From: Peptostreptococcus sp. D1
Lineage (GTDB): Bacteria; Bacillota; Clostridia; Peptostreptococcales; Peptostreptococcaceae
Assembly: GCF_900112955.1 (NCBI RefSeq)
Contig: NZ_FONP01000007.1
Span: forward strand, 45,435 to 109,434
DNA: 64,000 nucleotides
Direction of reading: 5' to 3'
Below the pieces are notes generated by a model, which saw only the letters and a list, made by a program, of their open reading frames with translations, had not been told where the DNA came from and did not search any database. The position numbers and the translations under genes are program-made. Of the stretch, positions 1 to 9,710 are shown in pieces. Numbering within the stretch: the stretch's first letter is position 1; each line of letters begins with the position of its first letter.

Positions 1-2
1 AG

Positions 3-71
3 CTACACAATGATGTTATTGTAGTTGCTGACAAGGCTGCATTATCAAAATGGTCAAAAACTATATATTAG
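3..71 (+). CDS. C-terminal end of a truncated unknown protein
   Basis: An open frame enters from outside the window and ends at a TAG at 69-71. The last 22 codons read like ordinary protein (it contains VIVVADKAALSKW and ends KTIY). A hairpin with a short T-run follows about 100 bases later, which suits the end of a plus-strand gene. The family cannot be recognised from so few residues, and the frame could be accidental. Confidence 0.4.
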   Translation, partial: LHNDVIVVADKAALSKWSKTIY

Positions 72-169
72 CTTTAATTTAATTTTTGACCGATTCAAAA
101 ATAAAGTGTCTATTTAGTTATAATTAGTTTCTGTTTACCGATAATTAATTCTATTTGTCGATAATAAGC

Positions 170-222
170 TTCTATGCTACAGCTTCAAAGCATATATCAA
201 TTTGACTGTAGCATAGAATTTT
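170..222 (+). terminator. Hairpin terminator after the truncated left-edge gene
   Basis: The arms at 170-182 (TTCTATGCTACAG) and 206-218 (CTGTAGCATAGAA) pair over 13 bases and are followed by TTTTAG. This fits a Rho-independent terminator for the plus-strand frame ending at 71. Confidence 0.55.
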
Positions 223-297
223 AGTTTCACAACACCCCCCATTTCCAATATGAAAAAATATATATTTTCATATTATCATATTGTTTAGAATATTTCA

Positions 298-345
298 ACA
301 AAAAACTACAGTACCAATTCAAGGTTGATTTGATACTGTAGAATA
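298..345 (-). terminator. Terminator of the dlt-gltX operon
   Basis: The arms CTACAGTA at 306-313 and TACTGTAG at 334-341 form a stem extended by further pairing toward the loop. Read on the minus strand the stem is followed by a run of six T. It lies about 25 bases past the gltX stop. Confidence 0.75.
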
Positions 346-369
346 AAAACTTAAATAATTTAAAATCCG

Positions 370-2013
370 CTAAATCTGCTTTAAATAATCAGATATTCTA
401 TTTTTTACTTTTTCCTCACCCATTATCTGTTGAATACTCCAAAGGTCTGGTGATTGTTGTCTTCCAACAACTGCAACTCTTATCGCAGTGGAAACATCTG
501 TGATATTCCCCTTGTATGCTTCAGGATTTTTCTTAAATTCCTTATTGTTTGAAGTAAATCCGTTTCCATCAGTGATAATTTTCACCTTTTCAAACCACTG
601 TTCATTACTATCAGAATGATCATATGCTTCCAAATACTGCTCTAAAATAGCCTTTGCATCATCGTTTGATACTCTTTCTGGCATTTTATCTACATATTCA
701 AAGCCTTCATCAAAATAGTATGAAACAAATTGCATTATTTGAGTACAATTTACTAAATCTTTTCTAGGCTTTTTACCATCTCTACCAATCGATAAGAGCT
801 TAATTAAATCATCCTTGTATTTATTCAGTAGCGAATTTGCGTTTTTGTCAAATTTTTCAGACCAGGATAACATGAAATCCATTATATCTTCTACAGAAAG
901 CCTAATTAATACATCCTTAGATATATCATTCAATTTATTTAAATCAAATAATGCTCCAGAAGAGCTCATATTCTTTGTCTTAAAAGAAAATTCCTTAAAC
1001 GATTTTTCTGGATTCTTCATTCTCCACTCCTCATAATTCGAGTTCATCAGCGTCATCAGGTATTCTGTTACTGCCTCAGGGAAATAACCATCTCTCATAT
1101 AGTATTCAAGTGATAGCTCAGGGTCCTTTCTCTTTGACAGCTTTCTCTTTTTACCATTCTCTGATTTCATCAAATGAGCAGTGTGGTTGTAATTTGGTCT
1201 TCTCCACCCCATTACGTGAAACAATTCAAGATGTATCGGAAGTGTAGAAAGCCACTCTTCTCCTCTTACTACATCAGTTATTCTCATGAAATGGTCATCA
1301 ACGACATGAGCAAAATGATATGTAGGTATACCGTTTTGTTTTAGGATAACCACATCTAGGTTATTTTGTCTAACAGTAATTTCCCCTCTGATTCCGTCAA
1401 TAAATTTCATAGCTATTTCAGGATTACCCGAAGCTTTAAGTCTTAAAGTCCATGGTTTACCAGCTTCAATATTTGATTTTATAGCTTCAAAGGACAAAGC
1501 TCTATCTGTAGCCCATTTTCCATAATATCCGGTATTCACACCTTCTTTTTCTTGTTGATTTCTAATAGCTTCCATTTCTTCTTCAGAAACGAATGAAGGA
1601 TACGCCATTCCCTTTTCAGTCAGAAACTTTGCTGCAGTCTGATATATTTCTTTTCTTTCGCTTTGTCTGTATGGACCATATGCTCCAACCTCTCCATATA
1701 GTGACACACCTTCGTCAAATTCAATACCAAAGAATTTTAACGAGTTGATAATAAGCTCTTCAGAACCCTCTACACGCCTTTTGTCATCAGTATCCTCAAT
1801 TCTAAGCAGCATTATACCATCAGATAAATGTGCCATTCTTTCATCTACCAAAGCGCCATACAGGTTACCTAAATGAATAAATCCAGTTGGACTTGGTCCT
1901 AGTCTTGTGATTTTTGATTTTTTTTCAAATTTTCTTTCTGGAAATTTTTCTTCATAATATTCTAACGTCTTATCTACGTTTGGAAATAATAATTCTGCTA
2001 ATTCTCTACTCAT
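370..2013 (-). CDS. gltX: Glutamate--tRNA ligase
   Basis: Class I aminoacyl-tRNA synthetase that charges tRNA-Glu in the cytosol. The N-terminal part has TRLGPSPTGFIHLGNL, with the HIGH signature as HLGN, then RIEDTD. The KMSKS loop is present as KLSKR in KRKLSKRKDPE. At about 550 residues it is somewhat longer than many bacterial GluRS of around 490. The start is uncertain. ATG at 2013 matches the usual N-terminus (MSRELAELLFP), but the only good ribosome-binding site (GGGAGG) lies about 22 bases upstream and fits a GTG at 2031 better; an ATG at 2046 is also open. The gene follows dltC closely and probably shares the dlt transcript. Function is certain; only the start is in doubt. Confidence 0.95.
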   Translation of the reverse strand: MSRELAELLFPNVDKTLEYYEEKFPERKFEKKSKITRLGPSPTGFIHLGNLYGALVDERMAHLSDGIMLLRIEDTDDKRRVEGSEELIINSLKFFGIEFDEGVSLYGEVGAYGPYRQSERKEIYQTAAKFLTEKGMAYPSFVSEEEMEAIRNQQEKEGVNTGYYGKWATDRALSFEAIKSNIEAGKPWTLRLKASGNPEIAMKFIDGIRGEITVRQNNLDVVILKQNGIPTYHFAHVVDDHFMRITDVVRGEEWLSTLPIHLELFHVMGWRRPNYNHTAHLMKSENGKKRKLSKRKDPELSLEYYMRDGYFPEAVTEYLMTLMNSNYEEWRMKNPEKSFKEFSFKTKNMSSSGALFDLNKLNDISKDVLIRLSVEDIMDFMLSWSEKFDKNANSLLNKYKDDLIKLLSIGRDGKKPRKDLVNCTQIMQFVSYYFDEGFEYVDKMPERVSNDDAKAILEQYLEAYDHSDSNEQWFEKVKIITDGNGFTSNNKEFKKNPEAYKGNITDVSTAIRVAVVGRQQSPDLWSIQQIMGEEKVKNRISDYLKQI

Positions 2014-2049
2014 ACATTTCTGTGTAAACACACTTCCTCCCAACATATA

Positions 2050-2286
2050 TTATAATTTTCTTTCAAGAAAATCAGTTAACTTGTTTACAGAGCTCATATC
2101 GTCTCTTTCCAAATCAGTTGGTTGAAGAGATAAATCGAACTTATCTTCAATTGCCAGCAAGACCTCAATGATTGCCAGCGAATCAAGTAACTCATTTTCA
2201 AATAAATCTAAATCTTGATTTTCTCTTATCTCATCTGTATCAAGAACTTCCTCAAATATTTCTATCACACCTGCTTTAATATCCAT
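2050..2286 (-). CDS. dltC: D-alanyl carrier protein DltC
   Basis: Small acidic acyl-carrier protein of 78 residues. DltA loads D-alanine onto its phosphopantetheine arm, and DltB and DltD pass it on to teichoic acid. The attachment serine sits in ENELLDSLAIIE. The start at 2286 is chosen because AAAGGA stands eight bases upstream; the frame stays open to 2337, but that extension (MLILCLKVINGFERIIR) is not typical. About 130 bases separate it from dltB, and gltX follows directly. Confidence 0.93.
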   Translation of the reverse strand: MDIKAGVIEIFEEVLDTDEIRENQDLDLFENELLDSLAIIEVLLAIEDKFDLSLQPTDLERDDMSSVNKLTDFLERKL

Positions 2287-2420
2287 TCTTATAATCCTTT
2301 CAAATCCATTAATAACTTTTAAACACAAAATCAGCAATTGACTTTGTAAGGTCCATTACTTCACTAGCTTATTAAAAAATTTTAAACACTAGCTATATTA
2401 TATATCAATATAAGCATATT

Positions 2421-3575
2421 TTAAATATAATTATTCAGATAACCAGAAAAAATAAGCATTCCGAAGCAAATAATATGGAAGGTTACAAAAATCTGTAAAA
2501 GCTGATAGTGCTTATTTTTTGCGTGCTTTTTATGAAGCTTGCTCGCCAAATAATCGTCTGTTAACGCCAATGCAATACCTTGATATACACCATAGGCAAT
2601 ATAGTACCATGTCAAGCCATGCCAAATTCCCATAGTAGTCATAGTTATCATTTGACCAATTCTATAAACATTTTTTTTCTTTTTTCTGTACTTCTTATTT
2701 TTTAGTGTGTTTAGTACAAATCTAGAAAATATGTAATCTCCAAACCACCTAGACAGGCTTATATGCCATCTAGTCCAAAACTCCTTCATGTCTTTACTCA
2801 CAAATGGCTTATCGAAGTTTTCTGGAACCTTTACACCAAATAAATAGCCTGTTCCGATAGCCATATTACTATACCCTGCAAAATCAAAAAATAGGTAAAG
2901 TGTGTAGCAATACATATACTGAACCAAGCTAAAAATACTGCCATCATTTGGAATTTCCTTTAACCAAGCTATGTAAATAAGAGATGCAAAGAAAAACTTA
3001 TATGCCAATCCTACGACCATTTTCTTAGCACCGACCAGCAGGTAATCATTAATATATACATCCCTTGGGATTTCAGCATTGATCTCATCAATAAATTTTC
3101 TATACCTATCTATCGGTCCAGAGCTTAAGGTTGGAAAAAACAAAACAAAGTATAGAGTATCTGTGAGCTTTATTTCATCAATATTTCCATCATATATATC
3201 TATTATTATCTGAACTGTCTTAAAGGACATATACGATATTCCCACGAATCCAATAATTCCAAGAGCCGTAAAGCCAGATATCTTATTGAAAATAAGTGGT
3301 AAAAGCGATAATAAAACAAACAGCCTAAATCTCCATTTTTTATTTTTATCATTAGCCTTTAAGTATATCTTAATCAATACCATCTCCCAAAGAAGAAAAA
3401 CTCCAATGGTAAGCATTTGATTCTCCATGCCTATAGTAAGGATAACCATAAAAATAGTCGCAAAAAAAGCATAATACTTGATTTTTATTTGCTTTATGCC
3501 CAATATAATAGCAGGCACAGAAATCAGAAGAAGGATATAAATATAAAAATAATCTTCATACTGTGAAATAGTCAT
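2421..3575 (-). CDS. dltB: D-alanyl transfer protein DltB (MBOAT family)
   Basis: Polytopic membrane O-acyltransferase of 384 residues needed to move D-alanine from DltC across the membrane to teichoic acids. Many hydrophobic segments are visible. The MBOAT signature residues are H271 in FWTRWHISLS and H319 in MGIWHGLTWY, the expected catalytic histidine. The start codon follows the dltA TAG stop with no gap, and GGAGG lies five bases upstream inside the end of dltA, which indicates translational coupling. Confidence 0.95.
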   Translation of the reverse strand: MTISQYEDYFYIYILLLISVPAIILGIKQIKIKYYAFFATIFMVILTIGMENQMLTIGVFLLWEMVLIKIYLKANDKNKKWRFRLFVLLSLLPLIFNKISGFTALGIIGFVGISYMSFKTVQIIIDIYDGNIDEIKLTDTLYFVLFFPTLSSGPIDRYRKFIDEINAEIPRDVYINDYLLVGAKKMVVGLAYKFFFASLIYIAWLKEIPNDGSIFSLVQYMYCYTLYLFFDFAGYSNMAIGTGYLFGVKVPENFDKPFVSKDMKEFWTRWHISLSRWFGDYIFSRFVLNTLKNKKYRKKKKNVYRIGQMITMTTMGIWHGLTWYYIAYGVYQGIALALTDDYLASKLHKKHAKNKHYQLLQIFVTFHIICFGMLIFSGYLNNYI

Positions 3576-5171
3576 CTATGCCTCCTCAGCTATATATAAA
3601 TATAGCTTCTTTCTATCTATTTTTCCGTTCGTGTTCAAGGGCATTTCATCAATAAAATCAAAGGATCTAGGCACCATATATTTTGGTATCAGCTTTGATA
3701 ATTCACGCTTGATTTCTACAGTTTTCTTCAGCTTACTTTCCTTTATTCCTTTTTTTAACACTACAATTGCCTTTAAATAAGAAACCTCGCCGTCCTTACT
3801 TATTGGAAGAACTACAGCACTTGAAATCTCATTTATTTTTCTTAGATTGTTTTCTATATCTTCAATTTCAATTCTATATCCATTTAATTTAATCTGAAAA
3901 TCTTTTCTTCCAAAAAACCTGATATTTCCATCATCATCTATAGCTCCAAGATCTCCAGTTTTATATGCCCTTAGCCTTAACTTTTCATCTAGTGCCGAAG
4001 CTGGGCTCTTTGCTTTGAATATACTCTCAGCCTCAACGTAAAAGCTTTTATTAGTTATTTCTGAATTTTTGTAATATCCCTTTGATACGGAAGGACCAAC
4101 TATTACAATTTCTCCCTTTTCTCCTTTTGGAGCTTCCTTCATTTCATCATTTACTATTTTGATAATGCTGTTTGGCATAGGAATTCCAACTGGCAGGCTT
4201 TTATTTGCATCGATATGCTTTCTATTTATAGAAACCTGACTAATTCCTACAGTGGCTTCAGTTGGACCATATCCATTTATTAGCTTTATCCCTGGAAATC
4301 TATCAAGCAATTCTTTGGCAACAGGTACAGGCAATACCTCTCCTATAAATAGCATCGTTTCCAATTCAGGTAATAGCTCCTGTGAAAAAGTTTCATCATT
4401 CAAGCACATATTTGCAAAAGAAGGTGTTGAAACCCACACCTTAATATTTGATTTTTTTAGCTCAGCATATAATTTCTTGAAATCCAAAATCAAGCTATTT
4501 GGAATTGAAAACAAGGTTGCACCAAAAATTATTCCAGGATACAAAGTCGAAACACTCAAATCAAAGGAATATGATGGTTGATCTAAAACCACCATCTCAC
4601 TTCCATCTATACCTAGAACAGGCGAAATCCACTCAGAAAAGCTATCCAAATTATATGTACTGATTTGCACACCTTTTGGTTTACCTGTAGTTCCTGAAGT
4701 AAATAATATATATGAGTTTTCATCATTATCTACCCATTTTTCACGACTGACTTCAAAATCATAGGCATTGCTCTTTTCCGTCATCAAATTCATCAATGTA
4801 GCTTTATCAACAATATCTACACTATTATAAACAGAGCTGTCTAACAAAATTTCTTTGTCAGAAAGATTAAAAATAACCTCTGGCTGAACTGTTTCAATAA
4901 TGTCCTTCATTCTCTGTGCAGGCGAGCTCGTATCAATTGGAACATATGCCTTCCCAGCTTTCAAAGAACCTATCATTGCAACTAATATCATGACATCCTT
5001 GTTGCCATATATAACCGTCGGTACATCCGAATTAAATTTCTCTATCAAATAATTCCCCAAAATGTTAGAATATTTTTCCACTTCAGCATAACTAATTGAT
5101 TCCTTACCACAAATTACTGCCAATCTATCAGTCTTTGAATATCGCCTTACGCCCTCAACAATATTTAACAT
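3576..5171 (-). CDS. dltA: D-alanine--D-alanyl carrier protein ligase DltA
   Basis: Adenylating enzyme of 531 residues that activates D-alanine with ATP and thioesterifies it to DltC. The adenylation-domain core motif ILFTSGTTGKPKGVQIS is near residue 155, NGYGPTEA near 300, YKTGDLG near 405, and the C-terminal lysine motif PLNTNGKIDRKKL is close to the end. The ATG at 5171 has GAGAGGG upstream. It belongs to the dltD-X-A-B-C operon, about 120 bases after dltX. Confidence 0.96.
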   Translation of the reverse strand: MLNIVEGVRRYSKTDRLAVICGKESISYAEVEKYSNILGNYLIEKFNSDVPTVIYGNKDVMILVAMIGSLKAGKAYVPIDTSSPAQRMKDIIETVQPEVIFNLSDKEILLDSSVYNSVDIVDKATLMNLMTEKSNAYDFEVSREKWVDNDENSYILFTSGTTGKPKGVQISTYNLDSFSEWISPVLGIDGSEMVVLDQPSYSFDLSVSTLYPGIIFGATLFSIPNSLILDFKKLYAELKKSNIKVWVSTPSFANMCLNDETFSQELLPELETMLFIGEVLPVPVAKELLDRFPGIKLINGYGPTEATVGISQVSINRKHIDANKSLPVGIPMPNSIIKIVNDEMKEAPKGEKGEIVIVGPSVSKGYYKNSEITNKSFYVEAESIFKAKSPASALDEKLRLRAYKTGDLGAIDDDGNIRFFGRKDFQIKLNGYRIEIEDIENNLRKINEISSAVVLPISKDGEVSYLKAIVVLKKGIKESKLKKTVEIKRELSKLIPKYMVPRSFDFIDEMPLNTNGKIDRKKLYLYIAEEA

Positions 5172-5294
5172 AAAAAATCCCTCTCTTTATCATTAATAAA
5201 TCATTTTACACTATTGCTACTAATAACTCATATATTTTTATAAAAATGTCATGGATAGCTTTATACTAATATGCATAAAAGCTCAAGCTTTATT

Positions 5295-5483
5295 CTAAAA
5301 TTCATTGTAAATAAATGACATTTCATTAAAAGGCAAAAATGCATAAGCCAATATACATAAAATAATAGCTATTGAAATAGTTATTGAAAGCTTTGTATCC
5401 CTGTTTAGTTTTATATTATTCATAAAACGTCTATAAAAAGATATTTTACTACTCTTAATCACAGCTTTTTTTATATCATCCAT
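5295..5483 (-). CDS. dltX: DltX, small membrane protein of the D-alanylation pathway
   Basis: A 62-residue protein with a basic N-terminal half, one membrane segment (about residues 33-50, SITISIAIILCILAYAFL) and the C-terminus SFIYNEF. The terminal FIYNEF is the hallmark of DltX, which is usually around 50 residues and lies just before dltA. Its position between dltD and dltA supports this. GAGGTG precedes the ATG. It is thought to take part in D-alanine transfer outside the membrane; that role is family knowledge, not visible here. Confidence 0.88.
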   Translation of the reverse strand: MDDIKKAVIKSSKISFYRRFMNNIKLNRDTKLSITISIAIILCILAYAFLPFNEMSFIYNEF

Positions 5484-5539
5484 TTTTTCACCTCATTAAG
5501 TCAATATATTATTCACATACATTCTCTAATTATTAGGGG

Positions 5540-6736
5540 CTAATTTTTCCCCTCAAAAGCATTGTATAATCTTTCGCAGATATCAACCCATCCCAAGGTG
5601 CCAATATGCATTACGTCACGAAGATAAAACTTAGATTTATCATACTGTGTCAAATCCATCAGCGATATATCATAATCTTTGCTTATAGCTCGTACCTTTG
5701 CATAGTATGCTTCCCTTTTTTCGGTCGTAATTCCTGTATAAGAATAAAATTCATCCATGGAAGGAGTCAATATTACTATCGGCTTTATTTTCAAATCTCT
5801 ACAGGTCTTTAAAAATATATCAAGATCCTCATATTCAACTGATTTTGTCAAATCAACAGCTTTATACTTGTTCAAAAAAAACTTATCCTTTCCAAATATA
5901 TTTTTTTTGTAATACACCTTGTCAATATAAAGTCTCTTTCCACCAAGTAGATGATCTTTTTTTCCAACTCTTTTTATCGCATCGTAATATGCTTTCCTAC
6001 GCTCAAGCTTCCAATCGAAATATTTTCTTGTTAAGGAATGTTTATTTTTTTGAGAAGTCATCAACAGCTCCTTATATAGCAGACCCTTGTCTTTTAAATT
6101 GACCATAAATTTCTTAAAATTATAATACGGTTCAAAAACTATATTATTATGTTTTTTAATATAGTCAAGTGCATACTGTCTCTCTGATTGAAATTCACTA
6201 CTTGATTTCAATAACGTAGTAACTCTTTTCGCATAAAGTATTTTTGTTTCATTGCTTATTTTTTTGTTGTCCATAAATCTATAGAACTGAACAGGTGAAA
6301 ATCTCCCTTGAAAATGGCTATCTGTTACTCCACCTTTATCCATAAACCACTGCATCGATAAAAGAAGAACTATCTTTTTACTTGGATTATCCAAGCTCCC
6401 AAGTACCGTTGCATGCTGTAAATCTTGTGTGTACGCCTTTCCTATTGTAACAATTCCATTCTTTATTTTTCCAGCATTAAAATAATAATCAGGATGCTGG
6501 CGAGTTGAATGACTCAGCTCAGAGGAACCAAACATTAAAATATTATCCTTATTACTCAAAAAATTATTTGCAAAGTAGCCTTTATTCTTTACAACACTAT
6601 CTGCATTGAACAGCATCGGATTCAAATCGTTATTTGACAGCATTCTCACAACCTCTTTTTCTAAAAACCAATTTAGAGAAAATGCAAATATTACACCTAT
6701 GACAATTGGAACAACAATATATTTTAATTTCTTCAT
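5540..6736 (-). CDS. dltD: D-alanine transfer protein DltD
   Basis: Membrane-anchored SGNH-type protein of 398 residues that completes D-alanyl transfer to teichoic acid outside the cell. It has an N-terminal anchor (about residues 6-24), the catalytic-serine motif FGSSELSHST at residues 69-78, and the matching Asp/His motif RDVMHIG near the C-terminus. The start at 6736 is preferred over 6760 because GGTGGGGG lies four bases upstream. It is the first gene of the dlt operon here, the order known from Clostridioides difficile and unlike the Bacillus order. Confidence 0.94.
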   Translation of the reverse strand: MKKLKYIVVPIVIGVIFAFSLNWFLEKEVVRMLSNNDLNPMLFNADSVVKNKGYFANNFLSNKDNILMFGSSELSHSTRQHPDYYFNAGKIKNGIVTIGKAYTQDLQHATVLGSLDNPSKKIVLLLSMQWFMDKGGVTDSHFQGRFSPVQFYRFMDNKKISNETKILYAKRVTTLLKSSSEFQSERQYALDYIKKHNNIVFEPYYNFKKFMVNLKDKGLLYKELLMTSQKNKHSLTRKYFDWKLERRKAYYDAIKRVGKKDHLLGGKRLYIDKVYYKKNIFGKDKFFLNKYKAVDLTKSVEYEDLDIFLKTCRDLKIKPIVILTPSMDEFYSYTGITTEKREAYYAKVRAISKDYDISLMDLTQYDKSKFYLRDVMHIGTLGWVDICERLYNAFEGKN

Positions 6737-6761
6737 AAACCCCCACCAAATATTACACAAA

Positions 6762-6767
6762 ATTATA
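6762..6767 (-). promoter_or_regulatory. Probable -10 box of the dlt operon promoter
   Basis: A perfect TATAAT on the minus strand lies 26 bases before the dltD start, downstream of the autolysin terminator. No good -35 is seen; the 17-base upstream position is T-rich. This suggests a promoter that may need an activator or a different sigma factor. Confidence 0.45.
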
Positions 6768-6832
6768 GATATTACATAATATCAAAAAAAGCTTAACTAT
6801 TTCTAGATTAACCGATATTACAGTCTAAAAAA

Positions 6833-6886
6833 CAGCATAAAAAAGCTCGAACACATCTTACAAAATACGAATGTTCGAACTTTTTA
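6833..6886 (-). terminator. Terminator after the autolysin gene
   Basis: The arms around AAAAAGCTCGAACA (6841-6854) and TGTTCGAACTTTTT (6873-6886) pair with one bulge. The minus-strand copy ends in six T. It separates the autolysin gene from the dlt operon. Confidence 0.8.
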
Positions 6887-6905
6887 TATTAAATATAACA
6901 AAATA

Positions 6906-8453
6906 TTAATTATACTGCGGAATTATATATCTTAGAGCGCCTAAATTACTTGAATATTTTCCAATATCTGCCATTTTATTGCCGATTGCTTTTGGCCATG
7001 AAATATCACTAGCATACTGATGCCAAGTGAATCCTATAGACCATTTCATCTCATACAATGTATTTTGATTGTATTGTGAATTGTGAATATATCTCTGTGA
7101 TATCCATGTAGCCGCACCATCTATACCTGCCGCAACACTTGTCCAACCATTTTTGTATGCAGTTGCCGATCCTCCAGCAAGTGCATTTCCATCAACTGCA
7201 CCTATTCCAAAAAAATTATATACAGTTTTACCATTATACTGAACACCTGATGCAAGCTTTGACGTACCATATCCCGTCTCTAGCATTGAATGAGCAACAA
7301 GATAAAGCACATTAATATTGTTCTTTTTAGCGGCATTTATAAAGGCCTGTCCCTGATTATGGAATACATTTCCACTCTTACAATACTTATTTAAATATGA
7401 ATTAAGCTGGTCAACCGTCAAATCATTACTGTATGAATCTAATGCCAAAAACTGCATCATTCCCGAGTAGCTAGTATGATTTTGTGGATTCATATAATAA
7501 GTCAATTCCTCAGCACTTGCTTTTCTCCAGCCACTAGAGCCATTTAAATTGAGCGCCTTTGAAGTCTGTAAATTGACATGACTACTCAAAGACATCCCCA
7601 TATTTTTATAGCTAATACCACCTGCCACAGATGGTGTTGTATTTTCTTTTATATTATTGTCATCGACAACCTCAACACTCGTATTGCCAAAATCAGCTGA
7701 AACATCTTCCGCTGATTCGATTACATCATTAGCTCTTTCTCCAGTATCCTCAAGATAATATGAAGATACATATCCTGTCACACCATCAACACTAATCTTT
7801 GCCCATCCATTCCTCTCTGATACGAAATTTACCAGCTGACCTCTATTTAATGTCTTTACTCTTTCACTAGTTATTTCAGAGGATTTTCTCATATTCAATT
7901 TATTTGAAATAACACGCTTTACAGCATAGGATGAATTTGATTCACCGCTTAGACTCACAGCTGTCGTACCAACGTCTTTCACTAGCCTAGATGAAACAAA
8001 GCCCACTTGTCCATTAAACTCAACTCTTGTCCAACCAACTGCTTCAGCAATAACCTTTAGCTTATCTCCCTTGTGAAGCACAGCCAAGATGCTACTATTT
8101 GTACTTGCTCCACTTCTCATATTCAATAGGTCATTAGCTACTTCCTTATATTTAGTCGTTTGCTGAGGAGAAGTCTTGACATTAGAGATCTCTTTCATAT
8201 CTAGTGTCACAGCATTCTTTGCTACCCAACCATCTTTATTTCCTGATTTTATATTATACCAACCATCCTTTTCAGATAATATCTCTACTTTATCACCTTT
8301 TTTTAACACAAATTTTACACTGTTATTTATACTAGGATTAACTCTTATATTTACAAATTCAAAATTTATCACGCCAGTTTGTCCTGAAGCTATGGCTGTA
8401 GCACCTACAAATGGTAATAACGCCAAAGCCGACATCGCCAATTTACTTTTCAA
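6906..8453 (-). CDS. Secreted SH3b-repeat glucosaminidase (autolysin)
   Basis: Exported cell-wall hydrolase of about 515 residues. A signal peptide ends near IASG. Three bacterial SH3 domains follow (about residues 30-90, 105-160 and 180-235, with the repeated pattern LNMR ... GW..V). After a linker comes a C-terminal glucosaminidase domain of the GH73 type, with the catalytic glutamate in AHSMLETGYGTSKLA. It cuts N-acetylglucosamine linkages in peptidoglycan. The AAAGGAG site touches the ATG at 8462 directly, so the TTG three codons in (8453, spacing nine) is the likelier start. Single gene with its own terminator. Confidence 0.9.
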   Translation of the reverse strand: MKSKLAMSALALLPFVGATAIASGQTGVINFEFVNIRVNPSINNSVKFVLKKGDKVEILSEKDGWYNIKSGNKDGWVAKNAVTLDMKEISNVKTSPQQTTKYKEVANDLLNMRSGASTNSSILAVLHKGDKLKVIAEAVGWTRVEFNGQVGFVSSRLVKDVGTTAVSLSGESNSSYAVKRVISNKLNMRKSSEITSERVKTLNRGQLVNFVSERNGWAKISVDGVTGYVSSYYLEDTGERANDVIESAEDVSADFGNTSVEVVDDNNIKENTTPSVAGGISYKNMGMSLSSHVNLQTSKALNLNGSSGWRKASAEELTYYMNPQNHTSYSGMMQFLALDSYSNDLTVDQLNSYLNKYCKSGNVFHNQGQAFINAAKKNNINVLYLVAHSMLETGYGTSKLASGVQYNGKTVYNFFGIGAVDGNALAGGSATAYKNGWTSVAAGIDGAATWISQRYIHNSQYNQNTLYEMKWSIGFTWHQYASDISWPKAIGNKMADIGKYSSNLGALRYIIPQYN

Positions 8454-8760
8454 AAAATTCATCTCCTTTCGATTACTACTTATTACAGTATATCAAACCT
8501 TTACAATTTTGTAAACATTAAATGTAATAAGTTACAAACAAGTAACATATTTTTTCTTCTATAATACTACTGCTTTATTTGAATGATATCTTATATTATG
8601 TTATTCTATTAATATAAGATAAAGCATTTAATTCTATTTGATATTTTTGAATAAAATTTTTAAAAACTTATACAGCTAATTTACAATATCACAATAAATT
8701 TACTATTATGTAATAAACTATAGAAGTATTTTTTATATGATAAAGAGGAGGATTTCTAAT

Positions 8761-9516
8761 ATGGTAAACACAATTGAAAAAGACAAGATAGCGAAATTAA
8801 AGAGAATTATCGTGGATAGCGATAATATTGTTTTCTTCGGAGGTGCTGGCGTATCAACAGAATCAAATATTCCGGATTTTAGGAGCTCAAATGGACTTTT
8901 CAACAAATCCTTAAATAAGCATTTTACACCAGAACAGCTAGTTTCAAGAACATACTTCGAAAGATATCCAGACGACTTTTTTGATTTTTATAAAAAGAAT
9001 TTGATTTTTAAGGATGCTAGACCAAATCTAGCACATCATGCTTTGGCAAAGCTAGAAAAAATCGGTAAACTAAAGGCAATAATAACTCAAAATATTGATG
9101 GACTGCATCAGCTAGCTGGAAGTAAAAATGTATTTGAGCTTCATGGTAGTGTTCACTCCAATACATGTACATTTTGCAGATCAAAGTATTCCTTGGAGGA
9201 ATTTTTAGCACTTGAAGGTACTACTCCCAAATGCTCCGTTTGTGGAAATACAGTAAAGCCTGATGTAGTATTATATGAAGAATCACTTGATGACAGGGTT
9301 ATTGCCGACTCGATAAAAATGATATCACAGGCTGATGCTTTAATTGTCGGTGGAACGTCACTCGTAGTCTATCCTGCTGCAGGTTTTTTGAATTATTTTA
9401 AGGGTAGAGAATTGGTTCTAATAAATAAAAGCTCTACAAATATGGATTCAATGGCAAGTCTTATAATAAATGCTTCAATAGGAAAAATTTTATCGGAAAT
9501 CGTAAATGAATTGTAA
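8761..9516 (+). CDS. NAD-dependent protein deacylase, Sir2 family
   Basis: Sirtuin of 251 residues that removes acetyl or related groups from lysines using NAD. Visible motifs are GGAGVSTESNIPDFRS (27-42), TQNIDGLHQ (109-117), the catalytic histidine H128 in ELHGSVH, four zinc cysteines (C136, C139, C158, C161) and VGGTSLVVYPAA. The usual GIPDFR is NIPDFR here, a small change in the NAD loop. ATG 8761 has GGAGG nine bases upstream; the earlier in-frame ATG at 8737 lies before that site. It stands alone, facing away from the autolysin gene. Confidence 0.94.
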   Translation: MVNTIEKDKIAKLKRIIVDSDNIVFFGGAGVSTESNIPDFRSSNGLFNKSLNKHFTPEQLVSRTYFERYPDDFFDFYKKNLIFKDARPNLAHHALAKLEKIGKLKAIITQNIDGLHQLAGSKNVFELHGSVHSNTCTFCRSKYSLEEFLALEGTTPKCSVCGNTVKPDVVLYEESLDDRVIADSIKMISQADALIVGGTSLVVYPAAGFLNYFKGRELVLINKSSTNMDSMASLIINASIGKILSEIVNEL

Positions 9517-9528
9517 TTAACCTATACT

Positions 9529-9655
9529 GGTATTCATTGCAATAATCATTTGGCATTCATTACAATAATTATTGAATTTGTGCTATTATACATATGCCTT
9601 TGGGAAGATTTGTCAAGGACACAAACAAAGTTTCTTTGACAAATTTATATCTTCT
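9529..9655. repeat. Direct and inverted repeats at the island edge
   Basis: Two similar 22-base direct repeats (ATTCATTGCAATAATCATT and ATTCATTACAATAATTATT, about 9533-9577) are followed by an imperfect inverted repeat whose arms are GAAGATTTGTCAA (from about 9605) and the complementary stretch reaching ATCTTC near 9655. They lie exactly between the sirtuin gene and the decayed mobile genes, so they may be remains of an element end or transfer site. That is inference. Confidence 0.4.
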
Positions 9656-9710
9656 CTATTTCTTTCTTGATTAGCTTTAGTATTTTATTCATACCATATT
9701 AAGGCACCTT

